This document shows, one piece after another, positions 26,822 through 34,405 of a stretch of 64,000 nucleotides of DNA. This DNA is from Acidimicrobiales bacterium (GTDB lineage: Bacteria > Actinomycetota > Acidimicrobiia > Acidimicrobiales > SHLQ01): positions 62,001-126,000 of the forward strand of contig JAHDCX010000004.1 of assembly GCA_020629635.1 (NCBI GenBank), in the 5' to 3' direction. Within the stretch, counting starts at the first letter, position 1. Each line of letters starts with the position of its first letter. Made by a program: the position numbers and the translations under genes. The notes beneath the pieces are model-generated. The model worked only from the letters and a program-made list of their open reading frames with translations. It was not told the DNA's origin and did not search any database.

Positions 26822-27867
26822 TTGCGCGACTCCATCAATGGCATGACCTTCTCGCCGAACTCCTTGGTCGCCACGGGGTAGTCGTCGAACACACACATCG
26901 TGCCCTTGACGCCGGGGATCTGCGCCACTTCGTCCAGTCGGGCGGCGATCGTCGCGTGGCTGCCGACGATGGCGCCGATGTTGAGATTGAAGGCCTGCTG
27001 CATCTCGGCGATCTTGTCCGCGGTCGCGCCCGACGTGTCCATCTCGGCCGCACCGATCAAGAACTTGATTGCCTCGAGGTCGGCGCCGTCCTTGTAGGAC
27101 TGCCACTTCGCCTCGGCTTCTTCGTCGGTCTCGCCCATCGTCATCTGGAAGAGGACATACACACCGACGTCGCGGCCGGTCTTCTCGGCGGCGGCCATGA
27201 GTCGGGCGGCGTCGGCGCGCACGACGTCGAGATCGCTGGTGCCGATGATGAACTGGTAGTCGCCGTAGGTTGCACAGAACTCCATCCCCCGATCGGATTG
27301 CCCGGCGCAGACGAGGGGCACCTTGTTGTCTCGTGGCGGAGGGGACAGGCGACAGTCGTCCATCTGAAAATGTTCGCCCTTGAAGTCGCTGACACCGGTC
27401 GACCAGAGCTCCTGCATGATCGTCACGTATTCGGTGGCGTAGTCGTAGCGCTTCTCGAAGTACCAGTCGCCGGGCCAGACGCCCATCTGGCTGTACTCGA
27501 TCTGGTTCCACCCCGACACGATGTTGATCCCGAAGCGACCGTCGCTGATGTCGTCGATGGTCGAGGCCATTCGGGCGACCATGGCCGGCTCCATTGTCGG
27601 GAGCGCTACCGAGGCGTAGAGCCCAATGTCATTGGTCGCCGCTGCCAGTCCGGCCATCAGGGTGAAGGACTCGAGGTTGTGGTCCCAGAACTCGGTGTCG
27701 CCGCCGAACCCACGCAGCTTCACCATCGACAACAAGAACTCGAACCCCTGTTTCTCGGCTTCGACGGCCGTCATCTTGTTGAGCTCGAAGCTCGGCATGT
27801 ACTGGGGTGCCGTCTTCGACATCATCCAGCCGTTGTTGCCGATGGGAATGAAAATGCCGACGTCCAT
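26818..27867 (-). CDS. rutA: Pyrimidine oxygenase RutA-like flavin monooxygenase
   Basis: A 349-residue luciferase-family (LLM) TIM barrel. It closely follows RutA: GIFIPIGNNGW, APQYMPSFELNK, LSMVKLRGFGGDTEFWDHN and LESFTLMAGLAAAT, VARMASTIDDISDGRFG, VWPGDWYF and VPLVCAGQSDRGM. RutA opens the uracil ring between N3 and C4 with O2 and reduced FMN, giving peroxyureidoacrylate/ureidoacrylate. ATG 27867 fits the family start. It sits between an amidohydrolase of the isochorismatase fold and an FMN reductase, the same roles as RutB and RutF. RutC, D, E and G are not in the window. Confidence 0.9.
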   Translation of the reverse strand: MDVGIFIPIGNNGWMMSKTAPQYMPSFELNKMTAVEAEKQGFEFLLSMVKLRGFGGDTEFWDHNLESFTLMAGLAAATNDIGLYASVALPTMEPAMVARMASTIDDISDGRFGINIVSGWNQIEYSQMGVWPGDWYFEKRYDYATEYVTIMQELWSTGVSDFKGEHFQMDDCRLSPPPRDNKVPLVCAGQSDRGMEFCATYGDYQFIIGTSDLDVVRADAARLMAAAEKTGRDVGVYVLFQMTMGETDEEAEAKWQSYKDGADLEAIKFLIGAAEMDTSGATADKIAEMQQAFNLNIGAIVGSHATIAARLDEVAQIPGVKGTMCVFDDYPVATKEFGEKVMPLMESRK

Positions 27868-27964
27868 GGTGGGTGCCTCTCTCGCAGACTCTCGTGCTGT
27901 CCCCTCGGGCCTATCACGCGCGCGCCCGCTTGTGACGGGCGTAACACGTGAACGCAAGGAAAAA

Positions 27965-28591
27965 TCAGCGGTCGAGGACCGCGAGCACCGCGTCGAGTGA
28001 CTCGACATCGGCGTATTTGGCGTCGAGGTCGAAGAGGTTGGCCCGGTGGATCTCGTCTGTGCGATCACCACAGGCCTCGTCCACGACGATCGGCACCACA
28101 TCGTGCTGGCAGGCGTCGACGGCCGTTGCCCGCACGCAGCCGCTCGTTGACACACCGCCGATCACCAGGGTGTCGAGCTCGAGGCGACGGACGTGGTCGA
28201 TGAGCGCCGTACCGAAGAACGCCGACGCGGCAACTTTCGAGACGACCACATCGTCTGCGGAAGGCGTGAGCTCGGGGAGCCAGTCGGCGAGGGGGTTCCC
28301 GTGGTCGAACGACGACAGCGCCCCGACCTTTCGATAGAAGACGTGCCCCGGCGAGGCGAGGGGATCGGTGCCGAACTCGACCCGACTCCACAGCACGGGC
28401 ATTGCGGCGCGTCGCGCGGCCTCGACCAGGCGGACGTTGGCCTCGATTGGGCGAGTGTCGCCGAGGTCGAGCGGCGACCCCGTGGTGAAGTAGGCGCGGC
28501 ACATGTCGACGACGAGCACGCCCACGTTGTGCCCGAAACCGAGTCGGCGTCTGAAACCCGCTCGTTCGTAGTCCTCGGCTGGCCCATTCAC
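27965..28591 (-). CDS. Cysteine hydrolase of the isochorismatase fold (N-carbamoylsarcosine amidase/RutB-like)
   Basis: A 208-residue hydrolase. The catalytic Asp is in VGVLVVDMCRAYF, the Lys in VVSKVAASAFFGTAL and the nucleophile Cys in IGGVSTSGCVRATAVDA. The tail ANLFDLDAKYADVESLDAV closely resembles N-carbamoylsarcosine amidohydrolase. Next to rutA it probably cleaves a ureido compound such as ureidoacrylate (inference); hydrolysis of another N-carbamoyl substrate is the alternative. GTG 28591 is chosen as start, leaving 45 bases to the divergent gene. The next minus-strand gene is 97 bases downstream, so rutA may also have its own promoter. Confidence 0.83.
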   Translation of the reverse strand: MNGPAEDYERAGFRRRLGFGHNVGVLVVDMCRAYFTTGSPLDLGDTRPIEANVRLVEAARRAAMPVLWSRVEFGTDPLASPGHVFYRKVGALSSFDHGNPLADWLPELTPSADDVVVSKVAASAFFGTALIDHVRRLELDTLVIGGVSTSGCVRATAVDACQHDVVPIVVDEACGDRTDEIHRANLFDLDAKYADVESLDAVLAVLDR

Positions 28592-28636
28592 GATTCCGAA
28601 CCGTAGACGAGGCGTCGGAGTCGGTACTGTCCGATC

Positions 28637-29539
28637 ATGGCCGACCTGCTCGCCCCTCGATCCAATCCGCGTCCGGTTCTGCGATCGGCGCTCGCCAACG
28701 CGATCACCGATCGTCGACCCGTGGTGCTGCCCGGTTGCTACGACGCGCTCGGCGCCAGGCTGATCGAACAGGCCGGGTTCGGCGCCGCGTACATGACGGG
28801 GTTCGGCACGTCCGCGGGGCTGCTCGGTCGCCCCGATGTCGGTCTCCTCGGGCTCCACGAGATGGTCAGCAACGCCCGTCGAATCGTCGACGCGGTCACC
28901 GTGCCGGTCGTTGCCGACGCCGACACCGGCTACGGCAACCAGATCAACGTCATCCGGACGGTGCAGGAGTACGAGCGTGCGGGCGTCGCCGGCTTGCATC
29001 TCGAAGATCAGGTCCTGCCCAAGAAGTGCGGTCACATGGAGGGCAAGCAGGTCGTGGAGCACGCCGAGATGATCGGCAAGGTCCGCGCCGCGGCGGCGGC
29101 GCGAACCGATCCGGACCTCGTGCTCATCGCTCGGACGGATGCCCGCGCACCGCACGGACTCGACGAGGCGATCCGCCGCGCCCATGGCTGTGCCGACGCA
29201 GGCGCTGACGTGCTCTTCGTGGAGGCGCTCGAAGGGGTCGACGAGATCGAACGTGTCGCCGCCGAGTTCGCCGGCTTCCCCCTGCTCTTCAATTGGGCGG
29301 AGGGCGGCAAGACCCCGGCGCTCGACTACGCCACGATTGCCGAGCTCGGCTTCGCCATGATCATTGCGCCGATCGGCACGTTGCTTACGGCGACGCGGGC
29401 CATGCAGCACTTCTTGACCCGGCTCCAACTCGACGGGACTCCTGCCGGGTTCGTCGACGAACTGATGCCCTTCGGCGAGTTCACCGACACGATCGGACTC
29501 CCCGAGGTGTCCGAGCTGGAGCAGCGGTTCAGCGAGTGA
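28637..29539 (+). CDS. Isocitrate lyase/PEP mutase superfamily enzyme
   Basis: A 300-residue (beta/alpha)8 lyase. Signature parts are VVLPGCYDALGARLIEQAGF, VVADADTGYGN (Mg-binding Asp), the active-site loop LPKKCGHMEGKQVV, and LIARTDARAPHGLDEAIRRA. The KKCGH loop is that of C-C lyases such as methylisocitrate lyase, dimethylmalate lyase or oxaloacetate decarboxylase rather than true PEP mutase. The exact substrate is not readable. It is divergent from the rutA-like group and its 3' end overlaps the convergent AhpD-like gene by 11 bases. Confidence 0.87.
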   Translation: MADLLAPRSNPRPVLRSALANAITDRRPVVLPGCYDALGARLIEQAGFGAAYMTGFGTSAGLLGRPDVGLLGLHEMVSNARRIVDAVTVPVVADADTGYGNQINVIRTVQEYERAGVAGLHLEDQVLPKKCGHMEGKQVVEHAEMIGKVRAAAAARTDPDLVLIARTDARAPHGLDEAIRRAHGCADAGADVLFVEALEGVDEIERVAAEFAGFPLLFNWAEGGKTPALDYATIAELGFAMIIAPIGTLLTATRAMQHFLTRLQLDGTPAGFVDELMPFGEFTDTIGLPEVSELEQRFSE

Positions 29540-30503
29540 GGTCGGCGGGCTCGAAGCCCATCGCCTCCGCGACCTTCACGAGGTACGGCTTGGAGCGAAC
29601 GGGGGCGCCGACGGCGTCGAGCATCCGGTTCATCATCTGAAAGCTGCCGGCCACTCCAGCAGCGCGTTCGGCTGCTGCCGGGCCGAGCCGCTCGACGAGG
29701 TTCGCTCTCGTCGCGGTCGGGTCGCCGGTGGCGTCGGTGCCAAGGGCGTCGACAAAGGCGATCAGTTCGAGCGACCCCTCGATCCCGGTGACCTCATCGC
29801 CGTCGATCGCCTCGCGAAGGTCGACGTCTCGGCCGGCTGCCGCTTCGCTCTCACGGAGGAAGTGCCCGTGCGAGAGCAGTCAATAGAAGCACTCGTTGAG
29901 GTACGAGACCCGGGTGGCGACCACCTCGATCTGTGAGCGGGTCAGCGCATCAGCCAGATCCCACGTCTCGATGTCGGTCATGGCGAGGTACGTCGGTTCG
30001 TGCAGATCTCGCAATGCATCGCCCTCGAACGGCAGGGCGTCGAGGGTGCGCGGCGCGCTCGACGGTCCGACCATCGGCACCCACGCGTCGGTGATCTGCG
30101 CTCGTGCGGAGACGTGAGCCGTCGGCGGGTCGGTCGATGCGGTCGGGAGCGCTGGCGATTCAGCGCCGACGCCGCGGGCGTACCAATCGATCGTCGAAAG
30201 TCGTGCGACAACCCCGGCGACCTCGAGGAAGGCGAGCCGATTCAGCCCGCTCGCCTCGAGCGAGGCAATGCCTGACTCATCGATTCCCTCCGCATCGGCC
30301 GCCACCCACAACGCGGCCTGCTCCATCGGCGATCCGACGTGGACGTCTTCTCCATCCCAGGCTCGACGGGCCAGACCCGCCACGTGCACCCGATCGGTGC
30401 CGGTCAGGAGCGCCCCGGGGCCCGCGAGCTGGTCGAGCGCGCGGGCGACCGCACCCGCCCGGGCGGGGTCGGTTGCGAGTGCAGCGTCGTCGAGGGCCGG
30501 CAC
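29529..30503 (-). CDS. AhpD-like (carboxymuconolactone decarboxylase fold) peroxidase, probable selenoprotein with in-frame TGA
   Basis: One continuous frame of 324 residues if the TGA at 29882-29880 is read as selenocysteine (residue 208). Around it the protein reads NECFY-U-LLSHGHFL, so the TGA takes the second cysteine of the AhpD CxxC-x3-H motif. The complete proton-relay set aligns with Mycobacterium tuberculosis AhpD: Glu193, Cys205, Sec208 and His212 have the same spacing as Glu118/Cys130/Cys133/His137. The 116 residues after the TGA remain in frame and look like the rest of the domain (IEGSLELIAFVDALGTDATGD, SFQMMNRMLDAVGAPV). Residues ~1-100 resemble a second, cysteine-less half. The GTG start lies 11 bases after fba, suggesting one operon. 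It probably reduces peroxides or disulfides. A nonsense-mutated gene is the alternative. Confidence 0.82.
29837..29879 (-). promoter_or_regulatory. Possible bacterial SECIS hairpin directly after the in-frame TGA
   Basis: Immediately downstream of the TGA the mRNA can fold: CACGG (29870-29866) pairs with CCGTG (29856-29852), extended by GCTCT with AGAGC across a 2-base bulge, or by CTC with GAG across one G-A mismatch. The apical loop GCACTTCCT begins with G, as bacterial SECIS loops usually have a G in the first two positions. The loop starts 14 bases after the TGA, slightly closer than typical. This is by-eye pairing and has not been folded by program. Confidence 0.5.
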
Positions 30504-30514
30504 GGGGCCGTCGC

Positions 30515-31402
30515 TCAGGTCGCCGATGCGTCGTAGATCGACTGGACGGTGGCGTTGAGGGTGGCGTCGAACTCGTCGGCGCTCTGCTGGGCGAAGAGCC
30601 CCTCGGCGAGAGCCCGCGAGAAGCTCGCAACCATGCCGTTGTTCTCCGAGAGACGGCGATTGGCTTCGTCCCGGCTGTAGCCGCCGGACAGCGCCACGAC
30701 CTTGGCGACCTTCGGATGTGCGATCAGATCGGCGTAGAAGTTCGCCTCTTCGGGCAGGGTCAGCTTGAGCATCACGACCTGGTCGTCGCCGACCGAGTCG
30801 AGCTGGGCGGCGATTGCGTCGCGCAGCAGCGCTTCGGCAGTGGCCTTCTCGGGCGAGTTGATGTCGACCTCGGGCTCGATGATCGGCACCAGTCCGTGTC
30901 CGAGGATCTGATGACCGATCTCGAACTGTTGGTCGACGACGGCGCCGACGCCGACCTCGTTGGCCATCTTGATGACCGAACGCATCTTGGTCCCGAACAT
31001 GTTCTTCTCGACCGAGCGAGAGAGCAGCTCGTCGAGCTCGGGCATGGGCTTCATGACCTGTGCACCGTCGGCCTCGTCCGCAAGACCCTTGTCGACCTTG
31101 ATGAAAGGAACGATGCCCTTCTCGTTCCAGAGGAAGTCACCGGTGTCGATGCCCTCGATCTGTCGATCCATGGTGTTCTCGAACAGGATCGCGCCCATGA
31201 CCCGCTCGCCGGTGAAGACCGGACTCGTGATGATGCGCGACCGCATCTCATGGACCTTGGCGAACATCTCCTCGTCGCCGGAGTACTCCGACTCTTCGAC
31301 GCCGTAGGCCTTGAGCGCCTTGGGCGTGCTGCCGCCGCTCTGGTCGAGCGCGGCGATGAAGCCAACTTCGTCGGTGATCCTGCGCAGCTGATCGGGGTTC
31401 AT
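30515..31402 (-). CDS. Fructose-bisphosphate aldolase class I
   Basis: A 295-residue class I aldolase, which splits fructose 1,6-bisphosphate through a lysine Schiff base and needs no metal. Visible: GFIAALDQSGGSTPKALKAYG, FTGERVMGAILFENTMD, PFIKVDKGLA, LVPIIEPEVDI and the lysine-containing VVMLKLTLPEEANFYADL, then VALSGGYSRDEA. This is the form found in actinobacteria and staphylococci. ATG 31402 has GAGGA about 9 bases upstream; TTG 31408 is the alternative. It lies 11 bases ahead of the AhpD-like gene and next to the sugar loci it would serve. Confidence 0.93.
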   Translation of the reverse strand: MNPDQLRRITDEVGFIAALDQSGGSTPKALKAYGVEESEYSGDEEMFAKVHEMRSRIITSPVFTGERVMGAILFENTMDRQIEGIDTGDFLWNEKGIVPFIKVDKGLADEADGAQVMKPMPELDELLSRSVEKNMFGTKMRSVIKMANEVGVGAVVDQQFEIGHQILGHGLVPIIEPEVDINSPEKATAEALLRDAIAAQLDSVGDDQVVMLKLTLPEEANFYADLIAHPKVAKVVALSGGYSRDEANRRLSENNGMVASFSRALAEGLFAQQSADEFDATLNATVQSIYDASAT

Positions 31403-31590
31403 CGTCAACCATCCTCACGGGTCTCGGTGTCCGGCAAGACCTTACGCCCACCGGAGCTCGGATTCGGCCAGTTTGTGACCAACCCACGCCATATCGATGA
31501 TCGGCAGACGCGCCGCGGCCCTGATCGATTCTGGAGATGGGACATCTGACTGAAGGGTGCGTCGCGTGCGCCGAGCTGGCGAGTGACCGA
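31403..31590. other. Intergenic region between fba and the second sugar locus
   Basis: Together with the first bases of the next frame this divergent gap is about 240 bases. It should hold the fba promoter (minus) and the glucosidase promoter (plus). GAGGATGG at 31396-31415 on the minus strand is the fba ribosome site. No convincing -35/-10 pair was found, and the only clear element is the operator at 31591. Confidence 0.5.
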
Positions 31591-31604
31591 TGAAAACGAT
31601 TACA
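31591..31604. promoter_or_regulatory. LacI-type operator before the alpha-glucosidase
   Basis: TGAAAACGATTACA matches the common LacI-family consensus TGNAANCGNTTNCA. It overlaps the most upstream possible start codon of the glucosidase frame (ATG 31590), which argues that translation begins further downstream. Sister sites are at 34327 and 41500. Confidence 0.72.
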
Positions 31605-31640
31605 TTCGATGCGTCCCGCGAGTGCATGACAGGCCCAGAA

Positions 31641-33218
31641 ATGACGCATCTGACCCGATGGTGGGACCACGCCGTCGGCTACGAGATCTACATCCGTTCA
31701 TTCGCTGACGGCGACGGCGACGGGATCGGTGATTTCGCCGGACTCACCGAGCGTCTCGACCACCTGGCATGGCTCGGAGTGGACGTCGTGTGGATCACGC
31801 CCTTCTACCCCTCGCCCATGGCGGACTGGGGATACGACGTGGCTGACTACACCGCCGTCGACGACCGGTTCGGCTCGCTCGACGACGTCGACGCATGTGT
31901 GGCCCGAGCCCATGAACTGGGCCTCAAGCTGATCATCGATATCGTCCCGAATCACTCGAGCGACCAGCACGCCTGGTTCCAGGAGGCCAGACAAGGCCTC
32001 GACAATCCATACCGCGATCACTACATCTGGGCGGATCCGGCCGCCGACGGCGGACCACCCAACAACTGGATCGGGTACTTCGGCGGCCCCGCGTGGACGC
32101 TCGACGAGGCGAGCGGTCAGTACTACCTGCACCTCTTCCTGCCGAGTCAGCCGGACCTCAACTGGCGCAACCCGGCAGTCATCGACGCTTTCGACGACGT
32201 CCTGCGGTTCTGGCTCGATCGAGGGGTCGACGGGTTCCGCATCGATGTCGCTCAGGCGCTCGTCAAGGACCGCGAGCTGCGGTCGAATCCCCAGCTCGGT
32301 CCGTGGGACGAGACGATGTATCGGTGGGAGCAATGGGACGCCTTCGACCACGTCCACGACATCCTCCAACCCGAGACGGTCGACATCTACCGGCGATGGA
32401 ACCGGATTGCCGCGGACTACGACGCACTGTTGCTCGGAGAGACCTACGACCTGCATCGCCTCGACGGGCTCGACCGGCTCGTCTCGGGTGGCGACGCCCT
32501 CCACGTGGGGTTCTGGTTTGGCGCGATGCACATGGACTGGAACGCCGAGGAGATTCGCTCGACATTCGAAACCCCGATCCGCTCGATCTCCGCGGGTCTC
32601 GGCTGGGCCCAGAACAGCCACGACGAGCATCGCTCGGTCTCCCGGTTTGGGGGAGGAGACCTCGGTCGTCGTCGAGCGCTGACGTTCGCACTGCTGCTCA
32701 TGGGTCTCCCCGGCGTGCCGTTCCTCTATCAAGGTGAGGAGCTCGGCTTGGAGAGTGGGACCCTGCGGCCCGAGGACAAGCTCGATCCCGTCGGCGAAGC
32801 GAATCCGTCGAGCGGCCGCGACGAGGCCCGCACCCCGATGACGTGGGAGCCGGTCGAAGGCTTCGGGTTCTCGACCGGGACGCCGTGGCTCCCCTACGGC
32901 GGTCGACAAGCGGCGGACACGGTCGCGGTCCAGCGCGACGACCCCGACTCGTGGCTCAATCGCCACCGCCGACTCATCGCCGTTCGCAAGGATCTCGCCG
33001 AGATCGCGCACGCGCCGTTCGAGTGGGTCGAGACTGCTCCGGGCGTGGTGGCCTTCCGGCGACACGATGTCGTCTTCGCAGCGAACGTGTCGCCATCGAC
33101 GGTCGCGCTCGACATGGGTGCGACGGTCCTCTTCCGCACCGGAGCGGGGGACGCGCTCGAACTCGCTCCGGACGAAGGCGCGATTGTTCGCCTCGACCCC
33201 GCATCGATGGTCACCTGA
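31641..33218 (+). CDS. GH13 alpha-glucosidase (AglA-like)
   Basis: A 525-residue cytoplasmic GH13 enzyme: RWWDHAVGYEIYIRSFADGDG, region I DIVPNHSS, the nucleophile in GFRIDVAQALV, the acid Glu in LLLGETYDLH, region IV QNSHDEHRS and LYQGEELGL. It would hydrolyse alpha-glucosides brought in by the AglE-type importer. Starts possible at 31590, 31626 and 31641; 31641 is preferred because ACAGG precedes it and the upstream ones collide with the operator. The LacI gene begins 1 base after its stop. Confidence 0.9.
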   Translation: MTHLTRWWDHAVGYEIYIRSFADGDGDGIGDFAGLTERLDHLAWLGVDVVWITPFYPSPMADWGYDVADYTAVDDRFGSLDDVDACVARAHELGLKLIIDIVPNHSSDQHAWFQEARQGLDNPYRDHYIWADPAADGGPPNNWIGYFGGPAWTLDEASGQYYLHLFLPSQPDLNWRNPAVIDAFDDVLRFWLDRGVDGFRIDVAQALVKDRELRSNPQLGPWDETMYRWEQWDAFDHVHDILQPETVDIYRRWNRIAADYDALLLGETYDLHRLDGLDRLVSGGDALHVGFWFGAMHMDWNAEEIRSTFETPIRSISAGLGWAQNSHDEHRSVSRFGGGDLGRRRALTFALLLMGLPGVPFLYQGEELGLESGTLRPEDKLDPVGEANPSSGRDEARTPMTWEPVEGFGFSTGTPWLPYGGRQAADTVAVQRDDPDSWLNRHRRLIAVRKDLAEIAHAPFEWVETAPGVVAFRRHDVVFAANVSPSTVALDMGATVLFRTGAGDALELAPDEGAIVRLDPASMVT

Positions 33219-33219
33219 G

Positions 33220-34269
33220 ATGGAGCGTCGCCGCGGTCCCTCGATCGAGGACGTCGCCCGCGAGGCCGGCGTATCCGTTGCGACGGTGAGCCGGGCGCTG
33301 CGCGGCCTTCCGAACGTTGCCGAATCCACCCGCACGAAGGTGCAGGAGGTTGCCTCTCGGATGCAGTACCGCGCGGATCCGTCCGCGGCGCGTCTCGCCA
33401 CCGGTCGGACACGACTGGTGCAGGTGGCTGCCCCCACCGTCGATGGCTGGTACTTCTCGAGATTCATTGCCGGAGCCATCGACCACCTCGTCGCGAGCGG
33501 GTACGAGGCGATCACCCGCCCGGTCGGCGACCCCGAGTCACGCGCCGAGTTCTTGAACGAACTCGTCCACCTCGAGAAACGCGTCGACGGCCTGATCGTG
33601 GTCGATCTGAACATCTCCGAAGAGCAGGCTGAGGAGCTCGCCAACGCCGGCGTTGCGACGGTGACGGCGGGATTTGCGACGCAACGGTTCCCGGCGGTCG
33701 TCGTCGACGATTTCCACGTTGGCTGGGTGGCGACCAACCACCTGCTCGAGCTCGGCCACACCCGGATCGGCGTCATTTCGGGAGAACCGAATCACCCGCT
33801 CGCGTTCTCGATCCCTGGACTCCGTCTCGCCGGGTACACCGCCGCCTTGGCCGAACACGGGATCGCAGTCGACCCGGCGCTCGAGCAATCGGGCCGATTC
33901 ACCGCTCCCGGTGGCCGCCGCGCCATGGAACGTCTTCTCGCGATGGACGACCCGCCAACCGCCGTGTTTGCGATGTCCGATGAGATGGCGTTCGGCGCAT
34001 GGCGGGCCATGCAGGACGCCGGACTCTCGTGGCCCGACGATGTTGCGATCGTCGGTATCGACGATCACGAGCTCGCCGAACTCGTCGATCTGACAACGGT
34101 TCGCTTGGCCCCTCGCCGACTCGGAGGCGTGGCCGCCGAACGGCTGCTCGCGAACATCGAGAATCGTGAACCGGTGGTGGCTGACGAAGATGAGGCGCGC
34201 AACGCGAGCCTGCGCTGGCTCGAACTCGTCCCTCGGTCCTCGACGATGGGCATCGATCCCGGTCGCTGA
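33220..34269 (+). CDS. LacI-family repressor of the second sugar locus
   Basis: A 349-residue regulator with HTH SIEDVAREAGVSVATVSRALRG, hinge ARLATGRTRLVQVAAP and a sugar-sensing domain ending VAIVGIDDHELAELVDLTTVRL. ATG 33220 is followed within 8 residues by the HTH; the frame upstream to 33067 lies inside the glucosidase gene. The three CG-centred operators at 31591, 34327 and 41500 are its most likely targets, which would place the glucosidase, its own gene, the importer and the oxidoreductases under one control. Confidence 0.92.
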   Translation: MERRRGPSIEDVAREAGVSVATVSRALRGLPNVAESTRTKVQEVASRMQYRADPSAARLATGRTRLVQVAAPTVDGWYFSRFIAGAIDHLVASGYEAITRPVGDPESRAEFLNELVHLEKRVDGLIVVDLNISEEQAEELANAGVATVTAGFATQRFPAVVVDDFHVGWVATNHLLELGHTRIGVISGEPNHPLAFSIPGLRLAGYTAALAEHGIAVDPALEQSGRFTAPGGRRAMERLLAMDDPPTAVFAMSDEMAFGAWRAMQDAGLSWPDDVAIVGIDDHELAELVDLTTVRLAPRRLGGVAAERLLANIENREPVVADEDEARNASLRWLELVPRSSTMGIDPGR

Positions 34270-34291
34270 GCCACTCGAAACCCGCGCGGTG

Positions 34292-34319
34292 TGACAGCCA
34301 GCACAGACTGCAGTATCGT
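34292..34319 (+). promoter_or_regulatory. Promoter of the aglE operon
   Basis: TGACAG (34292-34297) and TATCGT (34314-34319) are separated by 16 bases. The predicted transcript start falls at the operator beginning at 34327, a typical position for repressor blockade. Confidence 0.45.
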
Positions 34320-34326
34320 GTCGCCT

Positions 34327-34340
34327 TGCAAACGTTTACA
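34327..34340. promoter_or_regulatory. LacI-type operator before aglE
   Basis: TGCAAACGTTTACA, a close match to the LacI-family consensus with the central CG; it differs from an exact palindrome at one arm position. It lies 66 bases ahead of the aglE start codon. Confidence 0.8.
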
Positions 34341-34405
34341 GTTTGCGTGCCGGCGGCCCGGAGGGTCCCCGGTGTCACAGATCCCAACAGGAGGGGACCC
34401 CTGAA

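Noticed and set aside
29880-30503. AhpD-like gene read as ending at the TGA (207 residues)
   Set aside because: The frame after the TGA still looks like the same domain, and the TGA is at the catalytic Cys position; a truncated protein would lose the His of the relay.
29529-30503. Plain pseudogene explanation for the AhpD-like gene
   Set aside because: Not excluded, but no other stop or frameshift is present over 975 bases, and a random nonsense change would rarely hit exactly the CxxC position with a hairpin behind it.
31698-33776. 692-residue minus-strand frame opposite the alpha-glucosidase and LacI
   Set aside because: Shadow frame of GC-rich genes; composition is Arg/Val-rich, no domain, and both plus-strand genes are certain.
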